This document shows, piece after piece, positions 12,873-23,799 of a DNA stretch of 64,000 nt. How positions within the stretch are numbered: the first letter of the stretch is position 1; each line of letters begins with the position of its first letter. A program made the translations under genes and the position numbers. Under the pieces are notes generated by a model, which did no database searches, was not told the DNA's origin, and was given only the letters and a program-made list of their open reading frames with translations. The DNA comes from Lunularia cruciata (lineage: Eukaryota; Streptophyta; Marchantiopsida; Lunulariales; Lunulariaceae), in contig OX419761.1 in the NCBI GenBank assembly GCA_948567375.1, positions 560,501 to 624,500 of the forward strand. Reading direction: 5' to 3'.

Positions 12873-13200
12873 ATATTTTGGTTCCTACTCTATTAGTAGA
12901 AGTCTCCTTTACTCTATTAGTAGAAGTCCCCTTTTGGTGATACCTCTTTCTGATCTATTTAGTCCATCATATGTAACATCCTTGCAGATATTATCAAACT
13001 AATTCTCACGTTAAAATCATATGTCTAGCTATTGATTCTAAGGTCTTCAAGTCTATTTTGGTTTTTGCCCTATTAGTAGAAGTACTATTTTGGTGATACT
13101 TCTATTTGATCTATTTTGACCATCATGTATAACATCATTCCAGATATTACCAAACTGAATTTCACATCTAGATCATATGGCTAGCTCTTGGTATTATAGA
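12873..13200 (+). repeat. ~180-bp imperfect tandem duplication
   Basis: Two units share ATTTTGGTT, CTATTAGTAGAAGT, TTTTGGTGATAC, GATCTATTT, ATAACATC, CAGATATTA and CATATG-CTAGCT. The first (12873-13052) contains an extra internal copy of the CTATTAGTAGAAGT segment. The block directly abuts the polypurine tract of the minus-strand chromovirus, so it probably belongs to that element's 3' LTR. Confidence 0.7.
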
Positions 13201-13214
13201 CCTCCCTCCTTTTA

Positions 13215-14233
13215 AGATGCAACGTCCTCGTTGTGCAGTTGTTGCTCAAACGCTTGCACCAACACCGGTACATGTGTCAAATTGGAAATGGGCTCCCAGG
13301 TTGCTTCATAGAGGGGTAACCTTTCCATTGTCCTAGATAGTCCACCCGCGGATGGTGAGTACCACGTAGAACTAAGGACCTTGACAAAGAATCAAGAAAG
13401 GCCTAATAAAACGAGGTTTGAGCTTACGAGGTCCAACTAATGTGAGGTTGGTTGTCCATAGCCACTTGATCCACAACATTGAACTCCATGTGCCTATGGT
13501 GTGCATTAGCATACTTATTTTGTCAATGTGGCAATCTATAATTTGTGTTTGGCGCTCTCCACACCTTGTTGAATTCTAGAAACAAATGTGTTGACTGCAT
13601 CGACCTTGGTAGCCACTGGATGGATCTTCATCAAACTAGAAGATGTGAAGGGATGCTCACCATACATGAGGAAGAACGGAGTGACTTGGATGGATGTATT
13701 CACTAAATTGTTGTAAGCAAATTCTAACAACGAGAGTAGGATGTCCCACCACTCTTGCTCTTCAAAGAGGAAGCCATGTAACATGTCTTCAATTGTGCAA
13801 TTAGCCCACTATGTTTGTCTATCTGTTTGTGGGTGGTAAGTTGTGGACATGGCCAACTTGGTTTTGAAGAAACCAAAGAGTTTTTGCCAAAAAAATTGGT
13901 GAATTGAGTGCCTCTATCGGTGATGAGGACTCAAGACAAGCTATGGTGAGAGAAGACTGCATCTAAGTATAATTGAGCTAGCTGTGGAGTGGTCACATCC
14001 TTGGTGGTAAGGCGTATATGAATCATTTTGCTGAGTCGGTCCACAAAGACCACAATGGAGTCAAACCCTAAGGTGGTCTTGGGTAATTCACTAACAAGAT
14101 CCATACTCACTTGTTCCCAACGTTGGGTAGGAGTGGAGAGAGGTTGAAGGAGCCTTGCAAAAGCTTGATTAGAAGCTTTGTTTTGTTGACAAAGTAGGCA
14201 GTTGTGCATGTAGTCCATCATGTTGTTGATCAT
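13215..14233 (-). pseudogene. Integrase and chromodomain remnant
   Basis: The segment at 14233-13931 carries the zinc-binding CLLCQQNKAS, the first catalytic Asp region (SMDLVSELP) and a conserved FVDRLSKM. After one stop come ITDRGTQFT, the second Asp region, and at 13784-13536 a segment with EFAYNN and FFLMYGEHPF. At about 13400-13215, in two frames, lie YLGQWKGYP and EATWEPISNLTHVPVLVQAF, which is a chromodomain tail of the kind that guides integration to heterochromatin. At least one stop and one frameshift break it. Confidence 0.85.
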
Positions 14234-14589
14234 GTTGGGCCAATATTAATGGCGCTAGATTGCATCCAAGGTCTTGTCCACTCCGATATGACCTACAATG
14301 GCCGAATCATGACATTCCGCTAGAATGGTGGTACGTAATTCTAGGACATTTGGGATCCATAATTTTCCATCACAAAAAGTGAGTCCTTGGGTGCTAGTGA
14401 TGCCTTTATGTGAATTGCACTTCTACAATCTATAGATCAATTTTTGTAACAGCCAGAATCTTTGGCCAAAATTTGGGGTTAATCTTAACCTCTACCACCA
14501 AGTTGTTTGCCATTGGCATGTGGGTAAATGCATTTGCAAGTTGCTTCTTACCTTCCATGTAGGTGATTGTCATGTTGAAGCGTTGGTGC

Positions 14590-15700
14590 CACTCTACCTA
14601 CCGTATTTGGCAACAAGATAGATCCTTATGCATCTCGAGGTAGACTAGAGGTTTGTGGTCTATCTCTACTATAAATGCCTTCTCGCCCAAATAATGCTTC
14701 CAATGCTTGGTTGCAAGTACGATGACCAACTCTTCTTGTTCTATGGTGTGGTAGTTACGCTCTGCCGGTAACAACTTTCAAGAGACATATGCAATTGGAT
14801 GCCATCCGTCATGCCACTCTTGTTGTAGGACTGCTCCTATTGCTACGCCTGATGCATCTATAGCCAACTTGATTGGACGTTTTGGTTCATACCACTTCAA
14901 GATTAGTGCATGTAGCAAGACGGCTTTCAATTCTTGAAGGCCAACTCTTGTGTGGTTCCCTATGTCCACTTTTTCTCCTTGCCAAGTAGTGCCGTTAAAG
15001 GCTATGCAACCTTGGAGAAGTCCTTGAAAAATCTACAATAGAATCCCACAACCCCAAGAAGCTCTTGAGTTGAGTCTGATCTTTTGGGGCACTCCATTTT
15101 TGAATGACATCTATTTTATCCGTCAATACTTGAATGCCCTTGGCACTTACTCTATTCCCCAAGTAGTCTACTTCTAATTTGCCAAACTCGCACTTTGAGA
15201 TTTTGGTGTACAATTGATTTTGTCTTAGAATCTAGAGGACTTCTTGTAGATGTTGTTTGTGTTTTGTCATCATACTACTATATTGTAAGATGTAGTCCAA
15301 GAAGACAATAACAGACTTATCCAAGTATGGATGAAACATGTCATTTATTAGACTCATGAAAGTGGCATGTGCATTAGTGAGGCCAAAAGGCATCACAAGA
15401 TACTTGAAGTGGCCATACTTGGTTTGATAGGCAGTTTTGTACACATCCTCCTCTACAATTTGGATTTGATTGTAACCACTTTGCAAGTCCAATTTGGTGA
15501 AGTATCTTGCTCCATAGAGTTGATCAAATAGGTCATCCATGCAAGGTAAGGGGTATTTGTTCTTCACTGTTTGTTGATTGAGACCCCGATAGTCAATGCA
15601 CATGCGTATTGTACCATCCTTCTTCTTCACAAACAAGACATGAGCCTTATATGGTGATACGCTAGGTTGGATAACCCTTTTTGCAACATAAACTCAATTT
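14590..15700 (-). pseudogene. Reverse transcriptase and RNase H remnant
   Basis: RT at 15636-15232 begins [20 protein letters not shown], with the [10 protein letters not shown] and MPFGLTNA motifs. The catalytic motif reads [12 protein letters not shown], so the second Asp of the usual [YF]xDD pair is Tyr. The connection segment (15213-14995) contains YLGNRVSAKGIQV. RNase H (14969-14778) starts [20 protein letters not shown]. The pieces are separated by frameshifts, and the enzyme would be dead. Confidence 0.88.
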
Positions 15701-16142
15701 GAGTCTTACATTCTTCCAACTCATGAGGTGATAGGCGATATGGGGCCTTACAAGGAGGTGTCTTCCCTGGGAGTGTCTCAATTTATGATTTACTCTCCTT
15801 TTTGATGGTAATTGTGAGGGTAGATCATCAAGAAAGACATCTTAAAACTCATCTACCACATCCTTCAATTTCTTAGGAATTTGTCCACCAAGTTGTGCAC
15901 TCTGGACTTCTCTTATTAGACCCATGAAACATCTATTGGTCTTATAGACTATTGCCCTCCCTAATGACATATAGAGGCAGTTCTTGCTTGTGTGATTTTT
16001 CTTTAACCCCAATGATTGACCATTAGTAGGTTCTCACTACTTTCTTCCTCCAATCTACCATAGGGTTATAATGCTCTATCCATGACATGCCTAAGATTGC
16101 ATCATAACGAGCTAATTGTATCACTTACCACTCAATTGCTTC

Positions 16143-16391
16143 CTAATATTCTTCTATAGAGAGTGTTACCCATCGAGGTAATGATTCAGTCCTCTTTGTT
16201 TGCCCATTAGGTAACTCTACTTCTTCACTCTCATCTCTCTCTAGATCCATTCCCAATCTTATTGCAATAGAGCAAGACAAGAAATTTTTTGTTGCTCTCG
16301 GATCTATTAATACTCTCACTTGATTGCCTTCTAGGACTCCATTCACGACAATCAATTGTGAAGTTTTCTTTCGTGATCTTTGCGTGTTCAT
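16143..16391 (-). pseudogene. Retropepsin remnant
   Basis: The frame VVNGVLEGNQVRVLIDPRAT is the retroviral-type aspartic protease core, followed by KNFLSCSIAIRLGM. The active-site triplet, normally D-S/T-G, reads D-P-R, so it is inactive. The protease would have processed the polyprotein inside the virus-like particle. Confidence 0.8.
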
Positions 16392-16554
16392 CTTCTTCCT
16401 TCCCTTGCTTCTTTGCTTCCTTATTGAGCCAATAAGGCCACAAGGTACATTTATTGGTGATCTTTGTTTTCCAAAGTGATTTCCACCTCCTCCTCTTCAA
16501 TGCACCTCTCTATGTTGTTCAAAGATTGCCTACATGAAGGCCGAGGGCCTCTAG

Positions 16555-16625
16555 GGAAACAAGCGCAACAGTGGGTAGATATGTGCTCAATATGTCCATA
16601 ATTGTAACAACAGTGTTGTTCTCCT
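16555..16625 (-). pseudogene. Broken CCHC zinc knuckle of gag
   Basis: The minus strand reads CCYNYGHIEHISTHC. The spacing fits Cx2Cx4Hx4C except that the second Cys is Tyr, a single-base change. It lies between the gag remnant and the protease, where nucleocapsid knuckles are expected. Confidence 0.6.
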
Positions 16626-16999
16626 CGAGTTCCTTCTCCTTGTGGGATTCCATCTCTTTGTTCTCCTACTCGTCTATGGTCCCCTTGAAGCGGTCGTGCT
16701 CCTTGATCTCAAAATCAAAGGTTGCCCAATTCCATCAGTATGGGTCCACCCATGTGTGGCATTTTTGGTCAATAATGTTGAGGTGGAACTACTCCTTTAC
16801 CTCCACCCAAGGCTCCGGCTATTCTCTATGCACAAGCAATGGCTTCAAATACCGTGTAAGGATTTTGCACTATGACTTCTTGGCAAATCCGCTCCTTCAA
16901 CCCCCATTTGAAATTGTCAAGAGCCTCTATTGGACTCATGTTGGTTATTGCAACTCGTATATCTAGAAATGCCTCCACATAATCTTGTACGTTATTCTT

Positions 17000-17263
17000 C
17001 TATCTCAATCCCCATAGTCGGATTTGGGCCATCTGCACGGAATCCACCGATTGGAAATTCTTTAGCAATCCTTCTTGCATTGCTGTCCATGTGACCTCCC
17101 TTCTCTCTGCCAACATGGATTGTTCCCAAGCATCATACCATGTGAGGGCTTTATTAATCAAGTACCCACATGTAAACACACCTACAACATGCTCCGTGAT
17201 CTCTATTGAGAATAATCGGAAATATCGATTTATTCTTGAGATCCAATTTTCCACTACTCCCAT
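17000..17263 (-). pseudogene. Gag capsid remnant
   Basis: An 87-codon open stretch starts MGVVENWISRINRYFRLFSI and contains ALTWYDAWEQ and NFQSV, typical of the Retrotrans_gag region of plant chromoviruses. It lies upstream of the protease and RT remnants on the same strand. The true gag N-terminus is not preserved. Confidence 0.7.
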
Positions 17264-17340
17264 CTTATGTTATCGTACTTTTCTTTTCTCTCTTTGGGAA
17301 CACACAGGGTGCCTAGCTATGGAGACTATAGATTAGAGGC

Positions 17341-19655
17341 TAGAGGTAAACCCGTAATGACTTGACTGAACACGCGTGTCACCCTATCGTTGGAACCCTC
17401 CTTTCTCATAACTAATATTCTTGCTATTGAGAAGGGTAGTACCGGGCAACCTAACCTGTCATCATAACACACACTCCTAGTCTACTGGTCATCACTTCAA
17501 GCATAACCAAGGAGAGATACACAACACTCCTAGAAGGAAATAATCTAAGCGCAATGCACGCACACCAATCCAAGCCAACTGGGCATAGAAATAGGCATAC
17601 AAGCACAAAGAGTATCCAATCACAAGAATAAGACAACAACTCTCTGTACTTTTTGTCAAGAAAGAGCTTCAGAGCCTTCTTGCTATGTCATCAAGCTCAT
17701 TTCAACTTTTACTCTAAGCTTCCTCCCATCTGTACTTCAAATGTCAACAAATTTCTACTCCATGTGTGGGTTTTCTATGTCTTTTTGATGGGGAAAACTC
17801 TGTGCAGCTCATATGAAAATAACAATTTTTTAATATCTTGGATTTGAGTTATCTAGGATTCAATAGAAAGCCTATAAGATAAACTTTCTAATGATATAAA
17901 ATAAAATTCAATTGAATCACTACAACTTGCCTGACAAGCTCTCAAAGTTGGCCAAGTTTTTTCAACTTCACCTTAATTTCAAAATCCTCTTTTTAGGGTT
18001 TGCTTCTGGTTCTTGGCAAATTTTCCCCAGATTTCTGATTCAGAAATACACTTGATCCTCAAAAACACTCGGGTAACTTGAAACTCTCAATTGTAGTTAC
18101 AAGATAAGAGCATTGATATCCAATCAAGATGAAAGATAAAATTGTTCTACCGAGCTTATGATAGTATTTTCAGTAGGATGTTTTGCATCAGATCTCACTC
18201 TTCACAAATCTAGAACCAACTAAATTTTACACAATAACTGGTTGTGTTTTTTTCTAAACTCCCGCAGATTTTGGTAGCCTAATCCAACCCCAGTCCCTAG
18301 ATGTGGATCAATTCCTGAGCTGGGCTAACTTGTGAGCTCTACAAACCCAGGTATACTTGATCCAAGACCTTGATTTCTCTATTTGAAGAATTTAGATGAA
18401 ACCTTTGCACAAAGCTGCAAACCTTATCTACCAATAACTCTAGAAATTTTCATAAGAAAATTCAAACCACAACTTGGGGAGTGACTAAAACTCCAAACTT
18501 GATCATTAGCTCTTCTCCAACACCTTACATCCCATAAGCTTTAACTTCAATCAATTGGATCTGATTTCAGATTGACCCAAAACTGAAATTTATTGTGCTT
18601 AGTACTTTAATCATTTTTTCTACTCTCTAATACCACTGATTGATAGTGAAAATGTTTCAAGAAACTCTCCCAATTGCCTACTTTGTGCTCTTGGGTAAGA
18701 ATTTTACCCCCCTTGACTCAATTGATCATATCCCTCTCATACTCAAATCAAATTGTGTGATTTCTCTCTTCAGATTGTAGCTTGTCATCTCATCTTTCCA
18801 ACCTTGGTCTTTGTTCTCCAAATGGCTTCCCTAAACTCTATTGATGGTCAAAAAACTCTAGACTTCTCTCTTGGGACCCAAGCTCTTGCATATTTGTCCT
18901 TTAGTCTTTTTACTTTTTGACAAATGGACCCCACAATTCCACCTTGAAGCTTATGAGCAAAAATTTAGGCATTCGCCAACTATAGAAGGACATATATTGT
19001 CAAGTCCTAGACATTTTCATAAGTAAGCACCATAAGGACAATAGGATCCGGGTTTCTCATCACCGACTCCACAAATACCATCCCAAGTGGTCACGTTGTA
19101 AAATCTAAAGCCTGATGAGAAAAGGATTCAAGAGTGGTAAATCAAGAGCGTGGGACATCTCATGCTTGAATGCTTCCTCCGGTGCTCTAACACTTGCTCT
19201 CTGCTACAATTCTCACTCCCAGCATCCTTCTCCCCTCAAGACTCTCCAAACTAAAACACACCCGTCTCTCCACTCGCCCTTATCTTTATTCATCAGAGCC
19301 CTCAAACATGATAAGATTGTAACCTACGTGGCAAATCACATACATGTACATAGATGGCTCACATGGCAACATCTCATCCATTGGATCTAGCATACAACCT
19401 ACCCCACTAACGTGAAGATAAACTATGATAAGTCACTTTTTTATGGCCTACGCAAACCACAACACGTCAATGCTACCCCTTGTAAGGCTCGATGTTATAG
19501 GTCTTCTTCATCCAAAGTAGCAATGTGGCTTCATCATTGACAAGGTTTGTAGGCACGGGTGCCTCTCCAAGTACTTCAATTGCATGTATTGGGTTTTCAC
19601 CAAAATTCCTAACCACAAAATCTCTAAACATCACTTTTGGTCTCACTACATATGT
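17341..19655. other. No gene recognised; possible iMet-type PBS at 18623-18635
   Basis: The sequence is AT-rich without domains. On the minus strand 18635-18623 reads TGGTATTAGAGAG, matching 10 of 13 bases of the tRNA-iMet primer site used by chromoviruses. This would place the old chromovirus's 5' LTR to its right, but no matching LTR was found, so the call is weak. The minus-strand frame 19658-19473 is unrecognised. Confidence 0.3.
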
Positions 19656-20644
19656 CACGCCATTTATAGTGCCGCATCTAGATGCTCGGACACTGGAGTT
19701 CCAGTGATAGTAGTTAGAGTTATTTTAGCAATTTCTCAAAGACTACTTTCCGACGGTCAGATTTTGTGTTTGGGGTATTGACTTCACGGTGGGGCCCACC
19801 GTCACTTTGCACCGTCGAGTGTGCCGTCAGCGGGACCGTTAGAGTTTCAGAGCTAGCTCGAGTCCACGGGGTATAGTTTCAAAGTGAGCTCCAGAGAGCT
19901 CACTTCTTTGTGTTGAGCCTTCAAGTTCCTGGCTATGGTGGACAGAGGCCGGTGAACGTCACCTAGATTCTCTATGCTTGAGTGTGTGTGGCTTGATTGT
20001 AATCAGTGCCCAGTTGTTGGTAGTTTATAGAGTGACAAATCAAGTACTAATCTGAGTTGAGTTGAGTTGAGAGTGGTAAGCAATGAAGTCAGGGGGAAAT
20101 TGGGTGCAGGAACTTTGAGTGCTGGTGGTATCTCCAAGCTCGGTGGATCGTTGGTAGCTTGATTCAAGTTCAGTGTTTCCCTAATGTGCAGAAGCTTGTT
20201 CAATTGATGCAGATTTGGCAGTTAGGCAAATAGTGTGTGGAAGCGCTGGCCAAATTTTGAGCAAAGAAGGAGTAAATTTTGAGTAGTGGTTGTGATTTTG
20301 AGCTCAGGAGGTGAAGGCAAGACCAATTTGCTACGAGTTGGGCTCAAAAAGTCAAATTGAAGGTGGAGTTGGGAAGCTCTTCTCATGAATTTGTGATTTG
20401 GAAAAACCCGTGTTGTCAATTTTGCTCGAGTAGAAAGTTAGCGGGGGATTTGGCAAATAGTCAACTTTAGGGTTTACATCAGATTTTACATCAGATTTTG
20501 GCCAGATTTGGAGGAGTTTTGCCAGTTTGGAGGACTTTTGCAGATTTGGAGAAGTTTTGCAAATTTTGGAGGAGGTACGAAGTGGCAACAAGAAAGGCCT
20601 CATTTGGGCATTTAGAGGCTTTGAGACATAGGGCTGTAGGCTAT
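19656..20644 (+). other. Left flank of solo LTR A1; candidate LTR or leader of the methyltransferase element
   Basis: It starts TGTCACGCC, a plausible LTR beginning, and includes repeated ACCGTC words (19790-19840). A degenerate T/G-rich repeat lies at 20460-20580 (TTTGGAGGAGTTTTGCC and relatives). It is the sequence interrupted by solo LTR A1, since its last five bases (GCTAT) recur at 24409-24413. It may therefore be the upstream part of element M1, but a matching second LTR was not found. Confidence 0.35.
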
Positions 20645-21030
20645 TGTGGTGCCCACATTTTTTGTTTTCTTTCAAAATAAAGGAGAAGGAGTGTATAGAG
20701 AAGTTGGATTGTGTCTGTATGGCCAAAGAAGGCAAAGAAAAGAGTCTTCGGGATGAAACCCAAAGAAAAGTGACTTCGGGTCATAAGGCAAAGTACTCGG
20801 AAATGCCCTGTCAGCATACAACCCAAAGTAAATTGTCTTCGTATCGGGGGGAGCTCAACCCGAGGCAAAGACAGTCTAACAACCTTTCATCGGGGCGAGA
20901 AATTCAAGAAGGGGCCATTTAAAAATTGGCGGCCCATACGCGCAAAGGTTGATTGACAGTGATAGGTGCATGTCGAAGGTGTGATTTCTTGGTAGAAACT
21001 CAAAGTGACGAAAGACGAAGAAGCGCAACT

Positions 21031-21040
21031 CTATAAAATC
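21031..21040 (+). promoter_or_regulatory. TATA-like box upstream of the LTR gene
   Basis: CTATAAAATC lies 165 bp before the proposed ATG at 21196. The deleted subfamily A copy in element R keeps the same AACTCTATAAAA context (minus strand, about 46375). It could drive the LTR gene separately from the genomic RNA. This is inferred from sequence only. Confidence 0.45.
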
Positions 21041-21195
21041 AAACCTGCAACGACAAAATGTCAAGTAATTTTCCTTCGCCGTTGAGAAGTCGTCTTGTAG
21101 GTGATCGGGGAAAAGGAAATAGAGTTGGGATCGTGTTAGTGCGCAAGGGAGAAGTCGCAAGAGTGAAATCAAGAGAAAGTGAGAAGGCAGAAGAG

Positions 21196-23630
21196 ATGGG
21201 AGGAGGAAAGAAGAACTCTGAATTCGAAATCATGCAATTCGGAGGTTAGACGTGATAGCAAGGATTGAAGTCTTGAGCCGACTTTGGATCACATTTCTGG
21301 CATGGAACTGGAATGTAAGTTTTCCAAGATTCATGACAGAAATCCTTGAGAGTAAGTGTCTTGATGGACCCAAGGAAGAAGGGAAGAGAGGAAATTCGGC
21401 TCGCTAGACAGAGTCGGATTGGAGACTCGTACTCGGGAAGGAGGTAGGCTCGGAGCAGGGAGCCACGTTCTTGGGGAAGGGAGAGATAGCTCAGGAGACT
21501 CAGGAGGTGAGAGACGCTTTCTCTTCGAAGAGAACAAAGAATGGGTATAAGGTTGAGAGTTACAAGGATCCAGTGAAGAGAGGGATTGTGAGTGCTCTCA
21601 TGGCAATCTTGAAGCCAGAGAGAACAACTTATGTGATGAAATACCAAGCGGTGTTCTTCCATAAATTGTTTGCAAGAGAGCCTATTAATTGGGCGAGGTG
21701 CTTCCATGGGAGGATGAGATAGATGGTGTGGAATTTGCGGGATAAGTTGCCTCCACACTACATCGTGCCGTTTGCAGCATATTTCTACCTTGGGTTGAAT
21801 TTGCTCAATTTGGCAGAGCAAAATAGAATGGTGTCTCACTTCCATCCTGACTTGAGAAGAGAAGTCGACGTGGAGGAACAATAGTACATTCTCCAAATTC
21901 GAAGCACGGATGAATACTACATGAAGACGGGTAAGAGTGTGGAGATAGAAGCGAGCACTCCAAAATCAAAGAAGAGAGGTCAGCAAGGAGAAGCTGAAGA
22001 CAGCAAGAAACCTTGGAAGATGCAGAGAAGTAACCCGAGGCAAAGTATGATGGTGATTGAGTCGGAGGATGAAGACTCAGAGGGAGATGCCAAGCTCAAA
22101 ACAGAAGACTTGGAACATGAGGAGGAACCTGAGCTAACACTACAAAGCAAAGATACAAGCAGTGAGAGTGATGAAGGGGGAGAAATGACATCGGCTCCAA
22201 TGGCTAAAGAAGCAGAAGAAGAAGAAGTTCATGTAAAGATGGAAGCCGAAGACAACACACAGTTGGAAGAGGAAGTAACTGTGCCCAAAGAAAAGAAGAT
22301 CGTAGTACAGCAAGGAGTTTGCTCAAGACGTAAGGTGAAGTGTGAAGTGGGGCCGAGTAAAGCGAAGGAAGAGGTAGGAGAAAGCTCAGGGAGTGAGGCA
22401 TCAATCTTGATACAAAGACTGCAGCGGATAAGGCGAGTATCGGGTGAAGAAGAAGTAAGGAAGGAGATTTCTATGCAAGAAGAGGTAGATGCAAGCAATG
22501 GAAAGGAGTACCTGTAGGAGATTGTGTGTCCATTATTGGTGAAGTTGGAGTACAAGAAGAGGGAGATGCAGTCGATATGTCCGGAGGTAAAGACTGTGTT
22601 GCAGGTATTAGCGCGATTAGAAGAAGAGAACTCAGAGTTAAAGAAGAGTCTAACCCGAGGTGAGGAGGAAAGGGAAATGCTACGAGCGGAGGCAGTAGAG
22701 AGAAGTCAGGTAATTGAAGACCTGAAGAGAGAAGTGAGCTATCGAGAGGAACTTGTGAGGAAGAGTGATGTAGCAAGGGAGAGACAAGTAGCTGAGTACG
22801 AGATCTTGAAGCAGCAGTTTGCTGATTTAAGAGTAGAAGTGATTTATGCTATGGCGAGAGTAGCAACAAAGGATCAAGAGCTCGATAGAGTGATGGAGAG
22901 TGTCGAGGAGAAGAAGCAACTTTGGCAACGAGAGTTGGAGGCACGATACAGAGAAGAAGACCAATTACGAGAATTACTTTGTAATCAAGAGGAGAAGGTA
23001 GTACAGAAGGAGAAGGAGAAGGAGACGATGAAAGCTGAGTTCGAGGAAGAGTTGGCAATGTATCGAGAGGACTGGCTTGCAGGTCGGGAACGAGAAAGGA
23101 AGACAAGATTGGAGCCGATAAAGGAGATTGTCCTCCAAATGAATGCAATGTTGAGTACAGAGGCCAGCGTTCGAATTGAAGAGACGAGACTGCACAAGTT
23201 GAAATTGTTGGTGCAGGAGATGAGGCAAAGACAGGCAAAAGACACTGATATGAATGCTTTGTTGATCAAGTTAAGAACTCGTGTAGATAGGATGATATTA
23301 GAAGTAGAAGAAAACATTTCAATTAGACTAGACTTAGTGAAAATAGAGATAGAAAAGCTTTGGAAAGATGTTCAAGCAAAACCCAAAGTAGATAACATAG
23401 GAGTGCAAATGTCTTCGGAGTTACCGATGGAGACATTAGAGAAGAGTGGGTTGGGAGATAAGGAGTTAGATAGATTACCCACTAGTGGAATTTCAGATCA
23501 AGAAAGAGAATTGCTGGAATTGGTAGATGAAGTAGGAGATTTGAAACCCAAGGAAAAAGTGATAGGAAGTAAGATTACTTCGGGTTTGGGTTTGAAAGCC
23601 GAGGAAGAAGTAGACATCGGATCGGATTAG
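21196..23630 (+). pseudogene. LTR-encoded coiled-coil protein gene, subfamily A (broken)
   Basis: The function is unknown. The N-terminus (MGGGKKNS) aligns with the element R copy and, in spacing, with subfamily B (MAKKVATA); a small deletion after it shifts the frame. Then follow a globular region (ARIEVLSRLWITFLAWNWN; NGYKVESYKDPVKRGIVSAL; PPHYIVPFAAYFYLGLNLLN), an acidic Glu/Ser middle from about 22060 to 22300, and a long Lys/Glu heptad-rich coiled coil (22530-23350). The end is a conserved EEVDIGSD. In-frame stops lie near 21411, 21719, 21881 and 22515, several of them CAG-to-TAG type. It is not gag, pol or a typical env: no signal peptide, membrane segment or zinc knuckle is seen. Structural, RNA-binding or anti-silencing roles are all possible. 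Confidence 0.8.
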
Positions 23631-23731
23631 TAAGAGATTTGAGATTTGAAGAGGCAGATATGAAGAGGTGCATTGTCATTACAAGAGTTGTTGTAGAACG
23701 GAATAGTTGTTAGAACTATCAATTGCTTCAC

Positions 23732-23739
23732 TATTTAAG
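23732..23739 (+). promoter_or_regulatory. Conserved TATTTAAG box, likely genomic-RNA promoter
   Basis: TATTTAAG lies in the context GCTTCACTATTTAAGAGTGGC. The same box follows the LTR gene in B1 (42589-42596), in F (56897-56904) and, reversed, in R and B2. It sits about 100 bp after the stop codon and about 670 bp before the LTR end. If it is the TATA box of the genomic transcript, the LTR gene lies in U3. Confidence 0.55.
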
Positions 23740-23799
23740 AGTGGCATTTGCAGTCAAATGTTGTTCAGTGCTCATTATTTTTGAGAATAGATAAAGTGA

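Larger units (their letters stand above)
13200..17340 (-). mobile_element. Old, decayed Ty3/gypsy chromovirus
   Basis: Read on the minus strand the order is gag, a CCHC remnant, protease, RT, RNase H, integrase and chromodomain, followed by a purine-rich tract (AAAAGGAGGGAGG at about 13201-13215) at the expected 3' LTR boundary. This order and the C-terminal chromodomain define chromoviruses. Every domain carries stops, frameshifts or lost catalytic residues. LTRs could not be paired. It looks much older than the other chromovirus at 29.7-35.4 kb. Confidence 0.85.

Noticed and set aside
20352-20735. 127-codon minus-strand ORF spanning the A1 left boundary
   Set aside because: It crosses an insertion junction and a low-complexity T/G repeat, so it cannot be an ancestral gene.
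22204-23317. Minus-strand Ser/Pro/Leu-rich frames opposite the LTR gene
   Set aside because: They are shadows of the Glu/Lys-rich coiled coil on the other strand; the plus-strand frame is the one conserved between copies.
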